From Longimicrobium sp. (GTDB lineage: Bacteria > Gemmatimonadota > Gemmatimonadetes > Longimicrobiales > Longimicrobiaceae): a stretch of 64,000 bases of DNA. The notes under the pieces were generated by a model, which was given only the letters and a program-made list of their open reading frames with translations, had not been told where the DNA came from and searched no databases. Position numbers and translations under genes: made by a program. The stretch covers positions 1 through 64,000 of the forward strand of contig DASUYB010000124.1 in assembly GCA_036377595.1 (NCBI GenBank), given 5' to 3'. How positions within the stretch are numbered: position 1 is the stretch's first letter; each line of letters opens with the position of its first letter. Positions 7,683 to 16,283 of the stretch are shown one piece after another.

Positions 7683-8714
7683 CTACGCCCGGGTGACGCC
7701 CAGGCCGGGGTCGTCGTTGAAGCGGAGGGTGCCGTCGCCCTCCAGGCCGGGGCCGTAGAAGGGATCGCTCGCCAGGAGGGCGGCGCCGTCGAGGTCGGCG
7801 TAGTCCACCAGCGGCGTCAGCTGCACCGCCGCGGCGATGCCGACCGACGACTCGATCATGCAGCCGATCATCACGCTCATCCCGTGCGCGCGGGCCGCGT
7901 GGACGATGCGGATGGCCTCGCGCAGGCTTCCGCACTTGGCGAGCTTGATGTTCACGCCGTCGACCGCGCCGGCGAGCTTCGCCACGTCCGCCGCCACCTC
8001 GCAGCTCTCGTCGGCGATGATGGGGAGGCGCGAGCGGCGGCGGACCAGCTTCAATCCCTCGAGATCCTCCGGCGGGAGCGGCTGCTCCACGAACTCCACC
8101 CCGTACTCCTCCAGCATGGGGATGCGGCGGATCGCCTCCTTCGCGGACCACGCCGTGTTCGCGTCCACGCGGATCGTCTTCTCCGGCGCCTCGTCGCGGA
8201 TCATCTGCAGCACCTCGCGGTCGCGCGGGGTGCCCACCTTGAGCTTGAGGATCGGGTAACCGGCCGCCTCGCGCACCTTCTGCCGCATCACCTCCGGCTC
8301 GTCGATGCCGATGGTGAAGGACGAGCGCGGCGCCGCGGCGGGGTCCAATCCCCACAATCTCCAGAGCGGGACGCCGAGCTTCTTCCCCACCCAGTCGTGC
8401 AGCGCCATGGAGACGGCCACGCGCGCCGCGGGATTGCGGCCGATGGAGTGCTCCAGCGCGCGCTCGATCCGCTCCAGCGCGAACAGGTCGCCGTCCGCCG
8501 CGCGCGCGGCCACGGCGGAGAGGTGCGGCATCAGCGCCGTCACCGTCTCCGCCGTCTCGCCGTAGTAGGGCGTGGCGGGCGCCTCGCCCCACCCTTCGAC
8601 GTCGTCGTGCTCGATCCGTACGAGCACGGAGCGGCGCGTCCGCGGCGCCGCCTCGCGCGCGATGTTGAACGCGTGCTTCGTGGGGAGGTCGATGGTCTCG
8701 AAGGTGAGCTTCAT
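7683..8714 (-). CDS. enolase-superfamily dipeptide epimerase-like protein
   Basis: This 343-residue protein matches the mandelate-racemase-like branch of the enolase superfamily, in which a Mg-bound enolate is formed and one or two Lys move the proton. Visible features are the N-terminal cap (FETIDLPTKHAFNIAREA, GWGEAPATPYYGE), KLKVG with the first catalytic Lys, the metal ligands in VDAN, EQPLP and ADES, and the second Lys in VNIKLAKCGSL. That pattern fits L-Ala-D/L-Glu and related dipeptide epimerases, which recycle murein peptides; o-succinylbenzoate synthase is less likely because no menaquinone genes are near. The ATG at 8714 is chosen over upstream extensions into repeat DNA. Confidence 0.85.
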   Translation of the reverse strand: MKLTFETIDLPTKHAFNIAREAAPRTRRSVLVRIEHDDVEGWGEAPATPYYGETAETVTALMPHLSAVAARAADGDLFALERIERALEHSIGRNPAARVAVSMALHDWVGKKLGVPLWRLWGLDPAAAPRSSFTIGIDEPEVMRQKVREAAGYPILKLKVGTPRDREVLQMIRDEAPEKTIRVDANTAWSAKEAIRRIPMLEEYGVEFVEQPLPPEDLEGLKLVRRRSRLPIIADESCEVAADVAKLAGAVDGVNIKLAKCGSLREAIRIVHAARAHGMSVMIGCMIESSVGIAAAVQLTPLVDYADLDGAALLASDPFYGPGLEGDGTLRFNDDPGLGVTRA

Positions 8715-9006
8715 CCGACGGAGTGCTGAGTGCTGAGTGGGTTCGGCGCGGGGACGAGGTGTAGCGCGTCGCGCCTGCCTCGCCGCCCTCTCCCTGGCGC
8801 TTCGCGCCTGTCCCTCCCCCAAAACCGACTGGGGGAGGGACGGGCTCGCTGCGCTCGTGACGCGCGGACGAGAATCCACACCCTCTCCCGTTATCGGGAG
8901 AGGGCGAGCCTCTAAGGCGCGGGGTGAGGGCGGCCGGCGCCGCGCCGGCGGCCGCTCTCCGCACAGATCCCTTTCCGCCGGACCTCTGCCCCCTATCTCC
9001 TGTCCC
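8715..9006. repeat. duplicated intergenic spacer, copy 1
   Basis: The whole spacer is similar to 11013-11318. In order, both contain a short GTGCTGAGTG tract and the block starting CCCTCTCCCTGGCGCTTCGC at 8786 with the palindrome CCCTCCCCCAAAACCGACTG/GGGGGAGGGA. Next come CTCTCCCGTTATCGGGAGAG, GCGCGGGGTGAGGG, and finally TCCTGTCCCCTAC just before the next gene. The CCCTCTCCCTGG block occurs a third time at 60743-60818. No reading frame is conserved between copies. Confidence 0.75.
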
Positions 9007-9795
9007 CTACTTCGGGCGGCCCGGCGGCGCGGGCTCCGTCATCGGTGGGGGGGTGAGCATGGAGACGAAGTCGTAGGGCGGCCATGGGCCGGTGAGGTCC
9101 AGCTCCAGCGCGGAGTTCAGCGCGGAGAGCTGGTCCACCCGGTCGCGGAAGGCCTCGGACGCGCCGCGCTCGACCAGGAAGGCGGCGCTCAGCACGCGCG
9201 TCTGGTCGCGCGGGAAGGGCACCGCCGCGCGCGACAGGCGCCGCAGCTCGGCGTAGATGTGCGTGGCCAGGTCCAGCGCCTTGTTCTCGGGGAACGCGCT
9301 GTCCGCCAGCGCGACGTGCAGCCGGTACTCCCACCGCCCGCGCACCCGCGCCAGCGCGCCGCGCAGCGCCGTGTAGCTGTCGGCCAGGAACGCCAGCAGC
9401 TCGCCCTCGCCGGGGAAGACGACGCCCGCCGGCGCGGGGACCACGTCGCCCGACAGCAGCGCGCGGTGCACCTCCCAGTGGCGCGCGGTCACGTGCAGCG
9501 GGTCGCGGTCCGCGCCCTCCGGCGGCGCGGGGGCGACCAGCGCCGCCACGTCGTCGTGGAGGACGAGCCGCGCGCCGAGCCTGGGGTCGACCGGGTCCCA
9601 CACGGGGTCGTCCAGGTCGCCCGGGAGCACGGCCAGCAGCGCCAGCCCGCGCGGAGGGCGTCGGCGGTCGGGGCGGCCGCCGTTCTGCGCCGCGGGCGCC
9701 TCCACCGGCCCGTCGTCGATGCGCGGCGGGCGGGCGCGTCCCGCGGGCGGGGACTCGGACAGGGGCGGCGGCACGGGGGGGCGGTCGTCGCTCAC
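9007..9795 (-). CDS. GvpL/GvpF-like gas vesicle protein
   Basis: This 262-residue protein has features of the GvpL/GvpF family, minor gas-vesicle components thought to help nucleate the shell. They are GRWEYRLHVAL in the middle, LSAAFLVERGASEAFRDRV, and LTGPWPPYDFV close to the C-terminus, which is the family's most recognisable motif. The N-terminal 60 residues are Pro/Arg-rich and low in complexity. The GTG at 9795 overlaps the upstream TGA by four bases, so its translation is probably coupled to the M24 peptidase gene. No gvpA, gvpN or other gas-vesicle gene is in the window, so a vesicle role is uncertain. Confidence 0.75.
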   Translation of the reverse strand: MSDDRPPVPPPLSESPPAGRARPPRIDDGPVEAPAAQNGGRPDRRRPPRGLALLAVLPGDLDDPVWDPVDPRLGARLVLHDDVAALVAPAPPEGADRDPLHVTARHWEVHRALLSGDVVPAPAGVVFPGEGELLAFLADSYTALRGALARVRGRWEYRLHVALADSAFPENKALDLATHIYAELRRLSRAAVPFPRDQTRVLSAAFLVERGASEAFRDRVDQLSALNSALELDLTGPWPPYDFVSMLTPPPMTEPAPPGRPK

Positions 9796-11012
9796 GCGAA
9801 GGGGTTCTCCCGGAAGAGCGGATAGATGGCGCGCTGCGGATCGGGCGTGGTGACCTCGGGGCCGTCCGCGCCCATGTACATGTCCAGCTCGGTGCGGAAT
9901 CCCACGTCGCCGGGGATGTAGATCCCGGGCTCGACGGAGAAGCCCACGCCGCGGATCAGCGTGCGCGTGTCCTTGGTCTCCAGGTTGTCGATGTTCGGCC
10001 CGGAGCCGTGCAGCTCGCGGTCGATGGAGTGCCCGGTGCGGTGGATGAAGTACTGCCCGTAGCCGCCGCGCTCGATCACCCCGCGCGCCACGTCGTCCAC
10101 CTCGAAGCCGCGCACCGCCTCGCCGGCCGCGCTGCGCCGCGTCACGTGCTCGACCGCGGCGTCTCGCGCCTCGGCCAGCAGGCGGAAGATCTGCGCCAGG
10201 CGCTCCGGCACCTCGTCGCCCAGGTACCCCATCCACGTCTGGTCGGCGTAGACGGCGTCGTCGTTCTCCTTCCCCCACAGGTCGATCAGCACCAGGTCAC
10301 CGGGCTTCATCACCGCGTGGCTCTCGGCGCTGGCGGCGTAGTGGGGATTGGCGGCGTTCGCGTTCACGGCGACGTCGGAGTCCGCGCCGACCTTGAGTCC
10401 GCGACGGTCGAAATCGGCCGCGATCCAGCCGCGGACGTCCCATTCGGTGACGCGCTCGCCCGCGCGGACGGCGTCGGCGATGCGGCGGAAGGCGTCGTGC
10501 GCGGCCTCGTAGACGTGGATGGCGGCGCGGCGGTGGCTGGCCTCGCCCTCGGGCGTCCAGCGCGAGTAGAAGGTGCTCACCAGGTCGCCCGAGGAGACGA
10601 CGGCGGCGCCGGCGCCGCGCACCATCTCGAGCACGCCGGCGGGGGTCTTGTCCACGTACGGCACCCCGTCGCCCTCGGCGTACTCCATCGCCACCTTCGG
10701 CTGGCCGCGGAGGACGTCGGCCAGCGCGGCGTCGAGCTCGCGCCAGCTGGAGTACTCGAGCTTGCGGCCGCGCCAGGTGCTCCACGGCTGCTGCTCGATG
10801 CGATGGGTGATGGCGGTGGGCTCGCCGTCGGTGGGGAGATAGACGAAGTAGCGGCGGGTGAGCGCCGGGATCCCCAGCACCTTCGAGGCAATGTCATTGC
10901 CGCCGCGGAAGTTGAACAGGAGCCACCCGTCCAGCCCGCGCGCGCGCAGCTCGCCGCGCACCTGCTCGATGGTGTCGGGGGTGAGGGAGACGGTTTCGGA
11001 GGTGATGGCCAT
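9792..11012 (-). CDS. M24 family (Xaa-Pro-type) metallopeptidase
   Basis: This 406-residue protein is built like aminopeptidase P/prolidase. An N-terminal creatinase-like domain (LDGWLLFNFRGGN, TRRYFVYLP) leads into a pita-bread catalytic domain from about residue 170. Candidate metal ligands are in VLIDLWGKENDDAVYADQTW, HRTGHSIDRELHGSG, SVEPGIYIPG and RTELDMYM. The second canonical Asp lies in a DDAVYAD variant, so substrate and metal use may differ from E. coli PepP. It probably hydrolyses N-terminal or dipeptide Xaa-Pro bonds in the cytoplasm. The ATG at 11012 is used. Its stop overlaps the GvpL/F-like start. Confidence 0.88.
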   Translation of the reverse strand: MAITSETVSLTPDTIEQVRGELRARGLDGWLLFNFRGGNDIASKVLGIPALTRRYFVYLPTDGEPTAITHRIEQQPWSTWRGRKLEYSSWRELDAALADVLRGQPKVAMEYAEGDGVPYVDKTPAGVLEMVRGAGAAVVSSGDLVSTFYSRWTPEGEASHRRAAIHVYEAAHDAFRRIADAVRAGERVTEWDVRGWIAADFDRRGLKVGADSDVAVNANAANPHYAASAESHAVMKPGDLVLIDLWGKENDDAVYADQTWMGYLGDEVPERLAQIFRLLAEARDAAVEHVTRRSAAGEAVRGFEVDDVARGVIERGGYGQYFIHRTGHSIDRELHGSGPNIDNLETKDTRTLIRGVGFSVEPGIYIPGDVGFRTELDMYMGADGPEVTTPDPQRAIYPLFRENPFA

Positions 11013-11318
11013 ATCTACCGAAGTGCTGGGTGCTGAGTGCTGAGTTGATTCGGCTCGGGGCCGGGTTTCGGTGCGTCGCGCCGGCTCCGTGGCCCTCTCC
11101 CTGGCGCTTCGCGCCTGTCCCTCCCCCAAAACCGACTGGGGGAGGGACGGGCTCGCTGCGCTCGTGACGCTTGGGGCGAGGCCCTGCTCGGAAGCCTCAC
11201 CCTCTCCCGTTATCGGGAGAGGGCGAGCGCTCCAAGGCGCGGGGTGAGGGTGGCCCGCGCGGCGCCGGCCGACGCTCTCCGCGCAGATCCTTCCCGCCGG
11301 ACCCCTGTCTCCTGTCCC
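11013..11318. repeat. duplicated intergenic spacer, copy 2
   Basis: This is a second copy of the spacer at 8715-9006, colinear over nearly its full length, with the same orientation and the same placement between minus-strand genes. The CCCTCTCCCTGG block begins at 11093. Any promoter for the M24 gene must lie here, but none was obvious. Confidence 0.75.
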
Positions 11319-12161
11319 CTACGTCTCCTGCGACCAGCGGGTGCCCTTGATCATCGTCAGGCCCAGGACGCGCTCGCGGGTGAGGAGGCGGTGGATCTCG
11401 CGCTCGCGCACCAGCGCGCCGCGCACGCCCCGCCATCCCCACCGCTTCAGCGCCCGCCGCAGGATGCCGACCTTCTCGCGGAAGGTGAACATCTCCGCGA
11501 AGTCGGGGAACGGCCCGCCCGCCGCCGGGCGGAAGGGCGACGGCGCGTCGGACCAGTCCTCCACCGTCAGCTCCACCACGCCGGCGTCGCGCAGGAGCTG
11601 CTTCCACTCCACCAGGATCATCGGCCGCGCGCCGAGGTGCGCCACCAGCACCTCGCGGCGCGCCGGGTCGACGTTGCCGGTCCAGATCAGCTGCACCAGC
11701 ACCACGCACCCGAACGGCTTGGTCACGCGCGCCAGCTCGCCCACCGCGCGCGCCGGGTCGGCCGACGACGCCAGCCCCAGCTCGCCGATGGCCACGTCGA
11801 AGATCCCGTCGCGGTAGGGCAGGTCGTCGAGCTGCGCGGTCTCGAACGTCACCCGCGCGTCCAGCCCCTCGTCGCGCGCGCGGCGCTGCGCCTCGCGCAC
11901 CAGCGCGGGGTCGGGATCGACTCCGACGCATCCCACGTCGTACTGCTGCGCCAGGAACGACGTGGTCACGCCGCGGCCGCAGGCGCAGTCCAGCACCTCC
12001 ATCCCCTCGTGCATCTCCACCAGCGTGCCGATGCGGCGGTACAGCGCCTGGCCGCCGGGCGGAAACACGACCTCGCGGCTCAGCCGCACCAGGTCCAGCA
12101 TCGACGGGCCGGACTCGCGGTCGGGCGGCAGGTGGAACGCGTCCGGGGCGGGCGAGGGCAT
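11319..12161 (-). CDS. class I SAM-dependent methyltransferase
   Basis: This 280-residue protein has a Rossmann-type methyltransferase core: MEVLDCACGRGVTTSFLA (motif I, slightly unusual CACGRG), GVDPDPALVREAQ (motif II), FETAQLDDLPYRDGIFDVAIGE, and VLVQLIWTG. The layout matches UbiE/COQ5-like small-molecule methyltransferases. A basic C-terminal helical tail (REKVGILRRALKRWGWRG) may be substrate- or membrane-facing. The substrate cannot be told from sequence. It stands alone downstream of a GC-rich spacer. Confidence 0.85.
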   Translation of the reverse strand: MPSPAPDAFHLPPDRESGPSMLDLVRLSREVVFPPGGQALYRRIGTLVEMHEGMEVLDCACGRGVTTSFLAQQYDVGCVGVDPDPALVREAQRRARDEGLDARVTFETAQLDDLPYRDGIFDVAIGELGLASSADPARAVGELARVTKPFGCVVLVQLIWTGNVDPARREVLVAHLGARPMILVEWKQLLRDAGVVELTVEDWSDAPSPFRPAAGGPFPDFAEMFTFREKVGILRRALKRWGWRGVRGALVREREIHRLLTRERVLGLTMIKGTRWSQET

Positions 12162-12518
12162 GGAGATGGAGTATACGAGCGGCGGCAGGCGGGCGCGAGA
12201 GACCGCGCACGGTAACGATTCGCACGTACCCCTTGCGGGGCCCGTCCGCCGCGTGCACCTTCATCCCCGGCTAATCTTCCGAGACCATCTGTAGGGGCGT
12301 CGCCCACGCGGGGCGGCGGTGCACGTGTTGGGGGGCGGCGCCCGCAGTCACGGCAAAGGAGCAGAGATTCGGGGAATCACCCGGACCTCTGCTCCTTTGC
12401 ATTTCAGGCGATCTTTTCATCTCTAACAGAGGACACAGAGGACACAGAGAAAGAGAAGAGCCAGCGAAGGTCTCCTCTGTGCCCTCTGTGTCCTCTGTTA
12501 GAGGCTTCTTTTCGATTG
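12162..12518. other. spacer with two hairpins
   Basis: This 357-base gap between two minus-strand genes contains a hairpin at 12353-12400 (arms GCAAAGGAGCAGAG and CTCTGCTCCTTTGC) and the larger period-9 hairpin at 12421-12505. The rest, 12162-12350, is unremarkable and presumably carries the methyltransferase promoter. Confidence 0.6.
12421..12505. terminator. period-9 hairpin (copy 2)
   Basis: The left arm is built of ACAGAGGAC units (CTCTAACAGAGGACACAGAG). The right arm mirrors it, ending CCTCTGTTAGAG. It is bordered by ATCTTTTCAT on the left and CTTCTTTTCG on the right. It lies 14 bases past the stop of the minus-strand gene that ends at 12519. Its ends (CTAACAGAG) differ from the TCACGC ends of the other copies, but the 9-nt stem build is the same. 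Confidence 0.6.
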
Positions 12519-13448
12519 TCAGGCAGGCGGAAGGCCGGCCAGCGCGCGGAGATGCTGGACCACGGCGGCGCCGAGGCCGGTGCCGTAGCCGCCTTCCAGC
12601 ACGGAGACGAGACGGCCGCCGGCGCGTGCATCCGCCCACTCCACGAGCTCTGCCGTCAGGTCGTACACCTCGCGCGGGGTGACGGCCAGGCCGCCGCGCG
12701 GGTCGCCCGCGACGATGTCGAGGCCGGCGGAGAGGAGCACGAAGTCCGGCGACTCCCCGGGGGCGACGGCGCCCAGCGCGTCCCGCATCGCCTCGCCGAA
12801 CGCGTCGCCGCCGCTGCCCGGGGGGATGGCGCGGTCGGAGCGGTGCGGCTCGTCCGCGCCTTCGAACTGCTGGTGGACGGAGATGACGGAGATGCCGGGA
12901 TCGCCCGCGACGACCTCGCGGATTGCCGTGGCGGGATGGATCCCCCAGGCGACGATCAGCACCCGCGACGAGCCGTGCCGCTCGCGCAGGTGCCGCGCCG
13001 CGACGGCGACGTTGTTGAACAGCGAGTGCTCGCCGGGCGCGTCGGCGCGACCGCCGCGCCCGGGCGGCCGCGCGGCGACGAACGCGTTGCGCACCTCGCC
13101 GCCCAGCACCACGTCCGCCGCGGTGATGGCGCCGCCCGCCGCCGCCAGCGCCGCGTCCCAGCTCGCGCCGGAGACGGGGACGCCGCCCAGCTCCAGCGGC
13201 CGCCCCTCCGCCGCCGCGGCGATGGCGGTGCGCCGCACGTCGTCCACGTAGCGCCGCGTGTGCACGCGCAGCAGGTCCGCCTCCGTCGCCGGCTCCGCCT
13301 GCACCTGCAGCAGCGGGTCGAACATCGCCACCATGTCGCGGTAGACGGCGCGCGTGACCGCCGGCAGCCGCCCCTGGTGGTCGGGGTGGTGCCACCCGGT
13401 GTCGTGGCGCGAGCAGTCCTCGTGGCTGACGTACGCGGTGGCCTTCAA
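12519..13448 (-). CDS. histone-deacetylase-fold protein with degraded active site
   Basis: This 309-residue protein aligns by eye along the whole HDAC/AcuC/acetylpolyamine amidohydrolase fold: SRHDTGWHHPDHQGR near the N-terminus, HTRRYVDDV, ARPPG at 126-130, LFNNVAVAARH, VLIVAWGIHP, and SAGLDIVAGDP at 240-250. Two essential elements are missing. The His-His dyad normally following RPPG is RGG. The DWDxHHGNGT zinc-ligand segment reads AWGIHPATAI, so its Asp is gone. Catalysis of deacetylation by the usual route is therefore unlikely. The TTG at 13448 is chosen because GGAG lies five bases upstream; a GTG at 13490 is in frame but has a poor ribosome site. A hairpin follows the stop. Confidence 0.75.
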   Translation of the reverse strand: MKATAYVSHEDCSRHDTGWHHPDHQGRLPAVTRAVYRDMVAMFDPLLQVQAEPATEADLLRVHTRRYVDDVRRTAIAAAAEGRPLELGGVPVSGASWDAALAAAGGAITAADVVLGGEVRNAFVAARPPGRGGRADAPGEHSLFNNVAVAARHLRERHGSSRVLIVAWGIHPATAIREVVAGDPGISVISVHQQFEGADEPHRSDRAIPPGSGGDAFGEAMRDALGAVAPGESPDFVLLSAGLDIVAGDPRGGLAVTPREVYDLTAELVEWADARAGGRLVSVLEGGYGTGLGAAVVQHLRALAGLPPA

Positions 13449-13886
13449 CTGCGCTCCAGGGAGATGGGGGCGGGTGCCGGCGAGCCGCACCAGTCTACCA
13501 TTCCCCGTTCGCCATGGCGACCCGCACCCGCCAGGGTGTCATCCTGAGGGCGCATGCGCACAACTCTCGTCCACGCCGATGGTTGCGCGCCCGAAGGATC
13601 TACTCGATGCGGCACGAATGTCCGTGCGATAGGCCGGCGCTTCCGTGGGGGCGAGTAGATCCTTCGGTCGGCGCCACGTTTGGTGAGGACGAGAGCCGGG
13701 TGCGGCGCCTCCCTCAGGATGACATCGAGCGTGGTGTGAGATGATCTGGGCAATGCGTCGGGCGGACGTCGAGGCGTGCGGCGTGGCTGCGCGGCGCAAA
13801 TGAAGTTACCCCCTCCCGTTATCGGGGCGTTATCGGGAGGGGGTACGCGGCCCCAGCCGCGGGGGGAGGGCCTCGCGGGGGAGGGT
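13449..13886. other. spacer with paired inverted repeats
   Basis: This 438-base gap is largely occupied by the inverted element at 13538-13725. It also holds a palindrome at 13810-13846 (CCCCTCCCGTTATCGGGGCG, then TTATCGGGAGGGGG) close to the aroB stop. No conserved reading frame was seen. Confidence 0.6.
13538..13725. repeat. inverted pair of GTCATCCTGAGG elements
   Basis: Outer ends are GTCATCCTGAGGG and CCCTCAGGATGAC. Inner ends are CCGAAGGATCTACTCG and CGAGTAGATCCTTCGG. Thus two copies of one ~65-base unit (outer end to GGATCT) face each other around a ~50-base centre. A single copy with the same ends is at 20821-20888. No coding content. Confidence 0.7.
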
Positions 13887-15014
13887 CTACGTGCGGTTGC
13901 CGACGCCGGCGAGGACCTCCTGCACCGTCTCGTCGGCCACGGGCGAGCCGTAGCGCCCGTCGCGGCCCACCGCGGGCGAGCCGACCGCCTCGATCAGCGA
14001 GTACTGCACGCGCCCCTCGCGCGCCTTCTTGTCGGTGCGCGTGCCGTCGATCACCTCGTCGACGTTCATCTCCAGCGGCAGCGACGTCGGCAAACCGAGG
14101 CGCGACAGCACCTTGCGCAGCCGCGCCGCCGTTCCCGTGGCGGTGATGCCGCAGCGCTCGCCGATCCGCGCCTCCTCCACCATCCCGATGGCGATGGCCT
14201 CGCCGTGCAGGAGCGCGTAGCCGCTCAGCGCCTCGATGGCGTGGCCGATGGTGTGGCCGAAGTTCAGCAGCTTGCGCGGGCCCTTCTCCGTCTCGTCGCG
14301 CTTGACGATCTCGGCCTTGATCTCCACCGAGCGCACGATCAGCCGGCAGAGCGCCTCGCTGTCGCCCGCCAGCAGCTCGGCGGCGGCGGACTCGATCCAG
14401 TCCAGGTACTCGGGGTCGGCGATGGCGCCGTGCTTGACCGCCTCGGCCAGCCCCGCGCGCACGTGCGCGTCCGGCAGCGTCGCCAGCAGCTCGGGGTCGG
14501 CCACGACCACCTGCGGCTGGTGGAAGGCGCCCACCAGGTTCTTCCCCGCGGGCGTGTCGACCCCCGTCTTCCCGCCGACCGACGAGTCGATCATCGCCAG
14601 CAGCGTGGTGGGCACCTGCACGAGCGGGAGGCCGCGCATGTACGTCGCCGCGACGAAGCCGCCCAGGTCGCCGGGAACGCCGCCGCCGAACGCGATCAGC
14701 GCGGCGTCGCGGCCGATGCCGGCCTCGAGCATGGCGTCGGTGACCAGCGCCCAGGTCTCGCGCGTCTTCCGCTCCTCGCCGTTCTGGAAGGCGAACACGT
14801 CGGCCCGGTAGCCGGCGGAGTGCAGCATCCGCGACAGGCGCACCGCGTACAGCTCGGCCACGCGGTCGTCGGTGACCACGGCGTAGCGGTGCGCGGGGCA
14901 GAACTTGGAGAGGATGCTGGCGATGGAGGCGAAGAGACCCCCGCCCACCAGGATCTCGTATCCCCGGGCGCCCTTCTCGGGAAGCTGAACGGCGATGCGC
15001 TGCTTGATGCTCAT
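13887..15014 (-). CDS. aroB: 3-dehydroquinate synthase
   Basis: AroB converts DAHP to 3-dehydroquinate in the shikimate pathway, using NAD and a divalent metal. The 375-residue protein has all expected blocks: AFGGGVPGDLGGFVAATYMRG (NAD-binding), PTTLLAMIDSSVGGKTGVD, GKNLVGAFHQP, GLAEAVKHG with its Lys and Glu, LLNFGHTIGHAIE with metal-ligand His, and LLHGEAIAIGM. Length is normal. The ATG at 15014 overlaps the upstream gene's TGA by four bases, so translation is coupled to the ligase gene. No other aro genes are present in the window. Confidence 0.96.
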   Translation of the reverse strand: MSIKQRIAVQLPEKGARGYEILVGGGLFASIASILSKFCPAHRYAVVTDDRVAELYAVRLSRMLHSAGYRADVFAFQNGEERKTRETWALVTDAMLEAGIGRDAALIAFGGGVPGDLGGFVAATYMRGLPLVQVPTTLLAMIDSSVGGKTGVDTPAGKNLVGAFHQPQVVVADPELLATLPDAHVRAGLAEAVKHGAIADPEYLDWIESAAAELLAGDSEALCRLIVRSVEIKAEIVKRDETEKGPRKLLNFGHTIGHAIEALSGYALLHGEAIAIGMVEEARIGERCGITATGTAARLRKVLSRLGLPTSLPLEMNVDEVIDGTRTDKKAREGRVQYSLIEAVGSPAVGRDGRYGSPVADETVQEVLAGVGNRT

Positions 15015-16168
15015 ACCGTGGTCTCTTCCAGCCGCTGCTCGCCGCGCCGGTCCATCCCCAGCCCCAGCACGGTCTCGTCCGCCGCCCACAGCGCCAGCCG
15101 CCGCAGGTCGCCCCCCAGCTCCGCCGCGGCGCGCCGCATCCGCGCCGCCGCGCATCCCCGCTCGAACACTTCCTCCAGCGCGTCGAGCGACTCGGCGTCG
15201 CCCAGCTCGCGCGCAAGCGGACGGAGCCGCTCCGCCAGCCCCAGCACCGCGTCGCGCGCGGAGACCGTACGCGGCTCGCGGCTGAAGACGTCGACGAATT
15301 CCGCCTCGGTCCCGTCGCGCGCGGCCCGCCACGCGTTCTCGCCCAGCAGCGGCTGCGCCACCGAGCCGGGGAGCGCGGGCTCGCCGATCGCCCCCGCGGC
15401 GATCCCCGCCACCACCGCCCGCGCCAGCGCCGCGATGGCCACGGCATCCTCCAGCCGCGGCGTGACGTCGGCCGCGCGGAACTCCAGCGTCGGGTAGCGG
15501 TGGTGCGGCCGCAGGTCCCAGTAGATGCGCCCCGGCGCGTCCACGCACTTCGTCTCCGTCAGCCACCGCAGCAGCAGGTCCAGCTCGCCCGCGCCGTCGA
15601 AGCGCGGCGGCGCGCCGGTGCGCGGCCAGCGGCGCCAGAGCAGGGTGCGGAACGACGAGTATCCCGTGTCGCGCCCCGCGTGGAAGGGCGAGCTGGCCGA
15701 CAGCGCCAGCAGGAGCGGGAGATGGAACCGCGCCGCGTTGGCCACCCGCACCCGGTCGAGGTGCGCCGGCACGCCCACGTGCACGTGCATCCCGAAGATG
15801 GTCTGCGTCTCGGCCAGCTCGCGGTACTCGTCGCGGATGGCGGCGTAGACCTCGGCGTCGGTGAAGTCGTGCCCCGCGTCGGGCGCCGTCGGGTGCGTTC
15901 CCGCCGCGGCGATGCGCAGCCCCTCGGCCGCGGCCACGGCGGCGGCCTGGAAGCGCAGCCGCGCCAGGTCGTCGCGAACGCAGTGCGTACCCTCGCACAC
16001 CCGGGTCTCGACCTCGATGGTGTGCTGCTGCATCTCGGGCTTCACCTCGCCGGTCCAGTCTCCGGCGATGACCCAGCGGGCGCGGCTGCGGAGGTCGCCC
16101 GTGCGCGCGTCGAGGAGCTGGTACTCCTCCTCCACGCCGATGGTGAAGTCCCGCGGCGAGATTGTCAT
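15011..16168 (-). CDS. GCS2-family carboxylate-amine ligase (YbdK-like)
   Basis: This 385-residue protein belongs to the glutamate-cysteine ligase family 2 (YbdK/EgtA-like), enzymes that join an amino acid to glutamate using ATP. Family marks include FTIGVEEEYQLLDARTG at the start, VEVETR-like IEVETRVCEGTH, FGMHVHVGVP with metal and substrate residues, and HHRYPTLEFRAADVTP. Real glutathione synthesis cannot be inferred since no GshB is near; many members have weak or unknown activity. The gene is directly upstream of and overlaps aroB, an unusual pairing. The ATG at 16168 gives the standard N-terminus. Confidence 0.88.
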   Translation of the reverse strand: MTISPRDFTIGVEEEYQLLDARTGDLRSRARWVIAGDWTGEVKPEMQQHTIEVETRVCEGTHCVRDDLARLRFQAAAVAAAEGLRIAAAGTHPTAPDAGHDFTDAEVYAAIRDEYRELAETQTIFGMHVHVGVPAHLDRVRVANAARFHLPLLLALSASSPFHAGRDTGYSSFRTLLWRRWPRTGAPPRFDGAGELDLLLRWLTETKCVDAPGRIYWDLRPHHRYPTLEFRAADVTPRLEDAVAIAALARAVVAGIAAGAIGEPALPGSVAQPLLGENAWRAARDGTEAEFVDVFSREPRTVSARDAVLGLAERLRPLARELGDAESLDALEEVFERGCAAARMRRAAAELGGDLRRLALWAADETVLGLGMDRRGEQRLEETTV

Positions 16169-16283
16169 CCGTCCGTTTCGGGCCTGCCGTGGCCCGTTTG
16201 AGAGTTAGCGGAGCGTGTGTGAACGTGCAAGAACGTACAAAGGAAGTCCGGGCCGCTGGATCTCGATTCCGTTCCGCGCGTCA

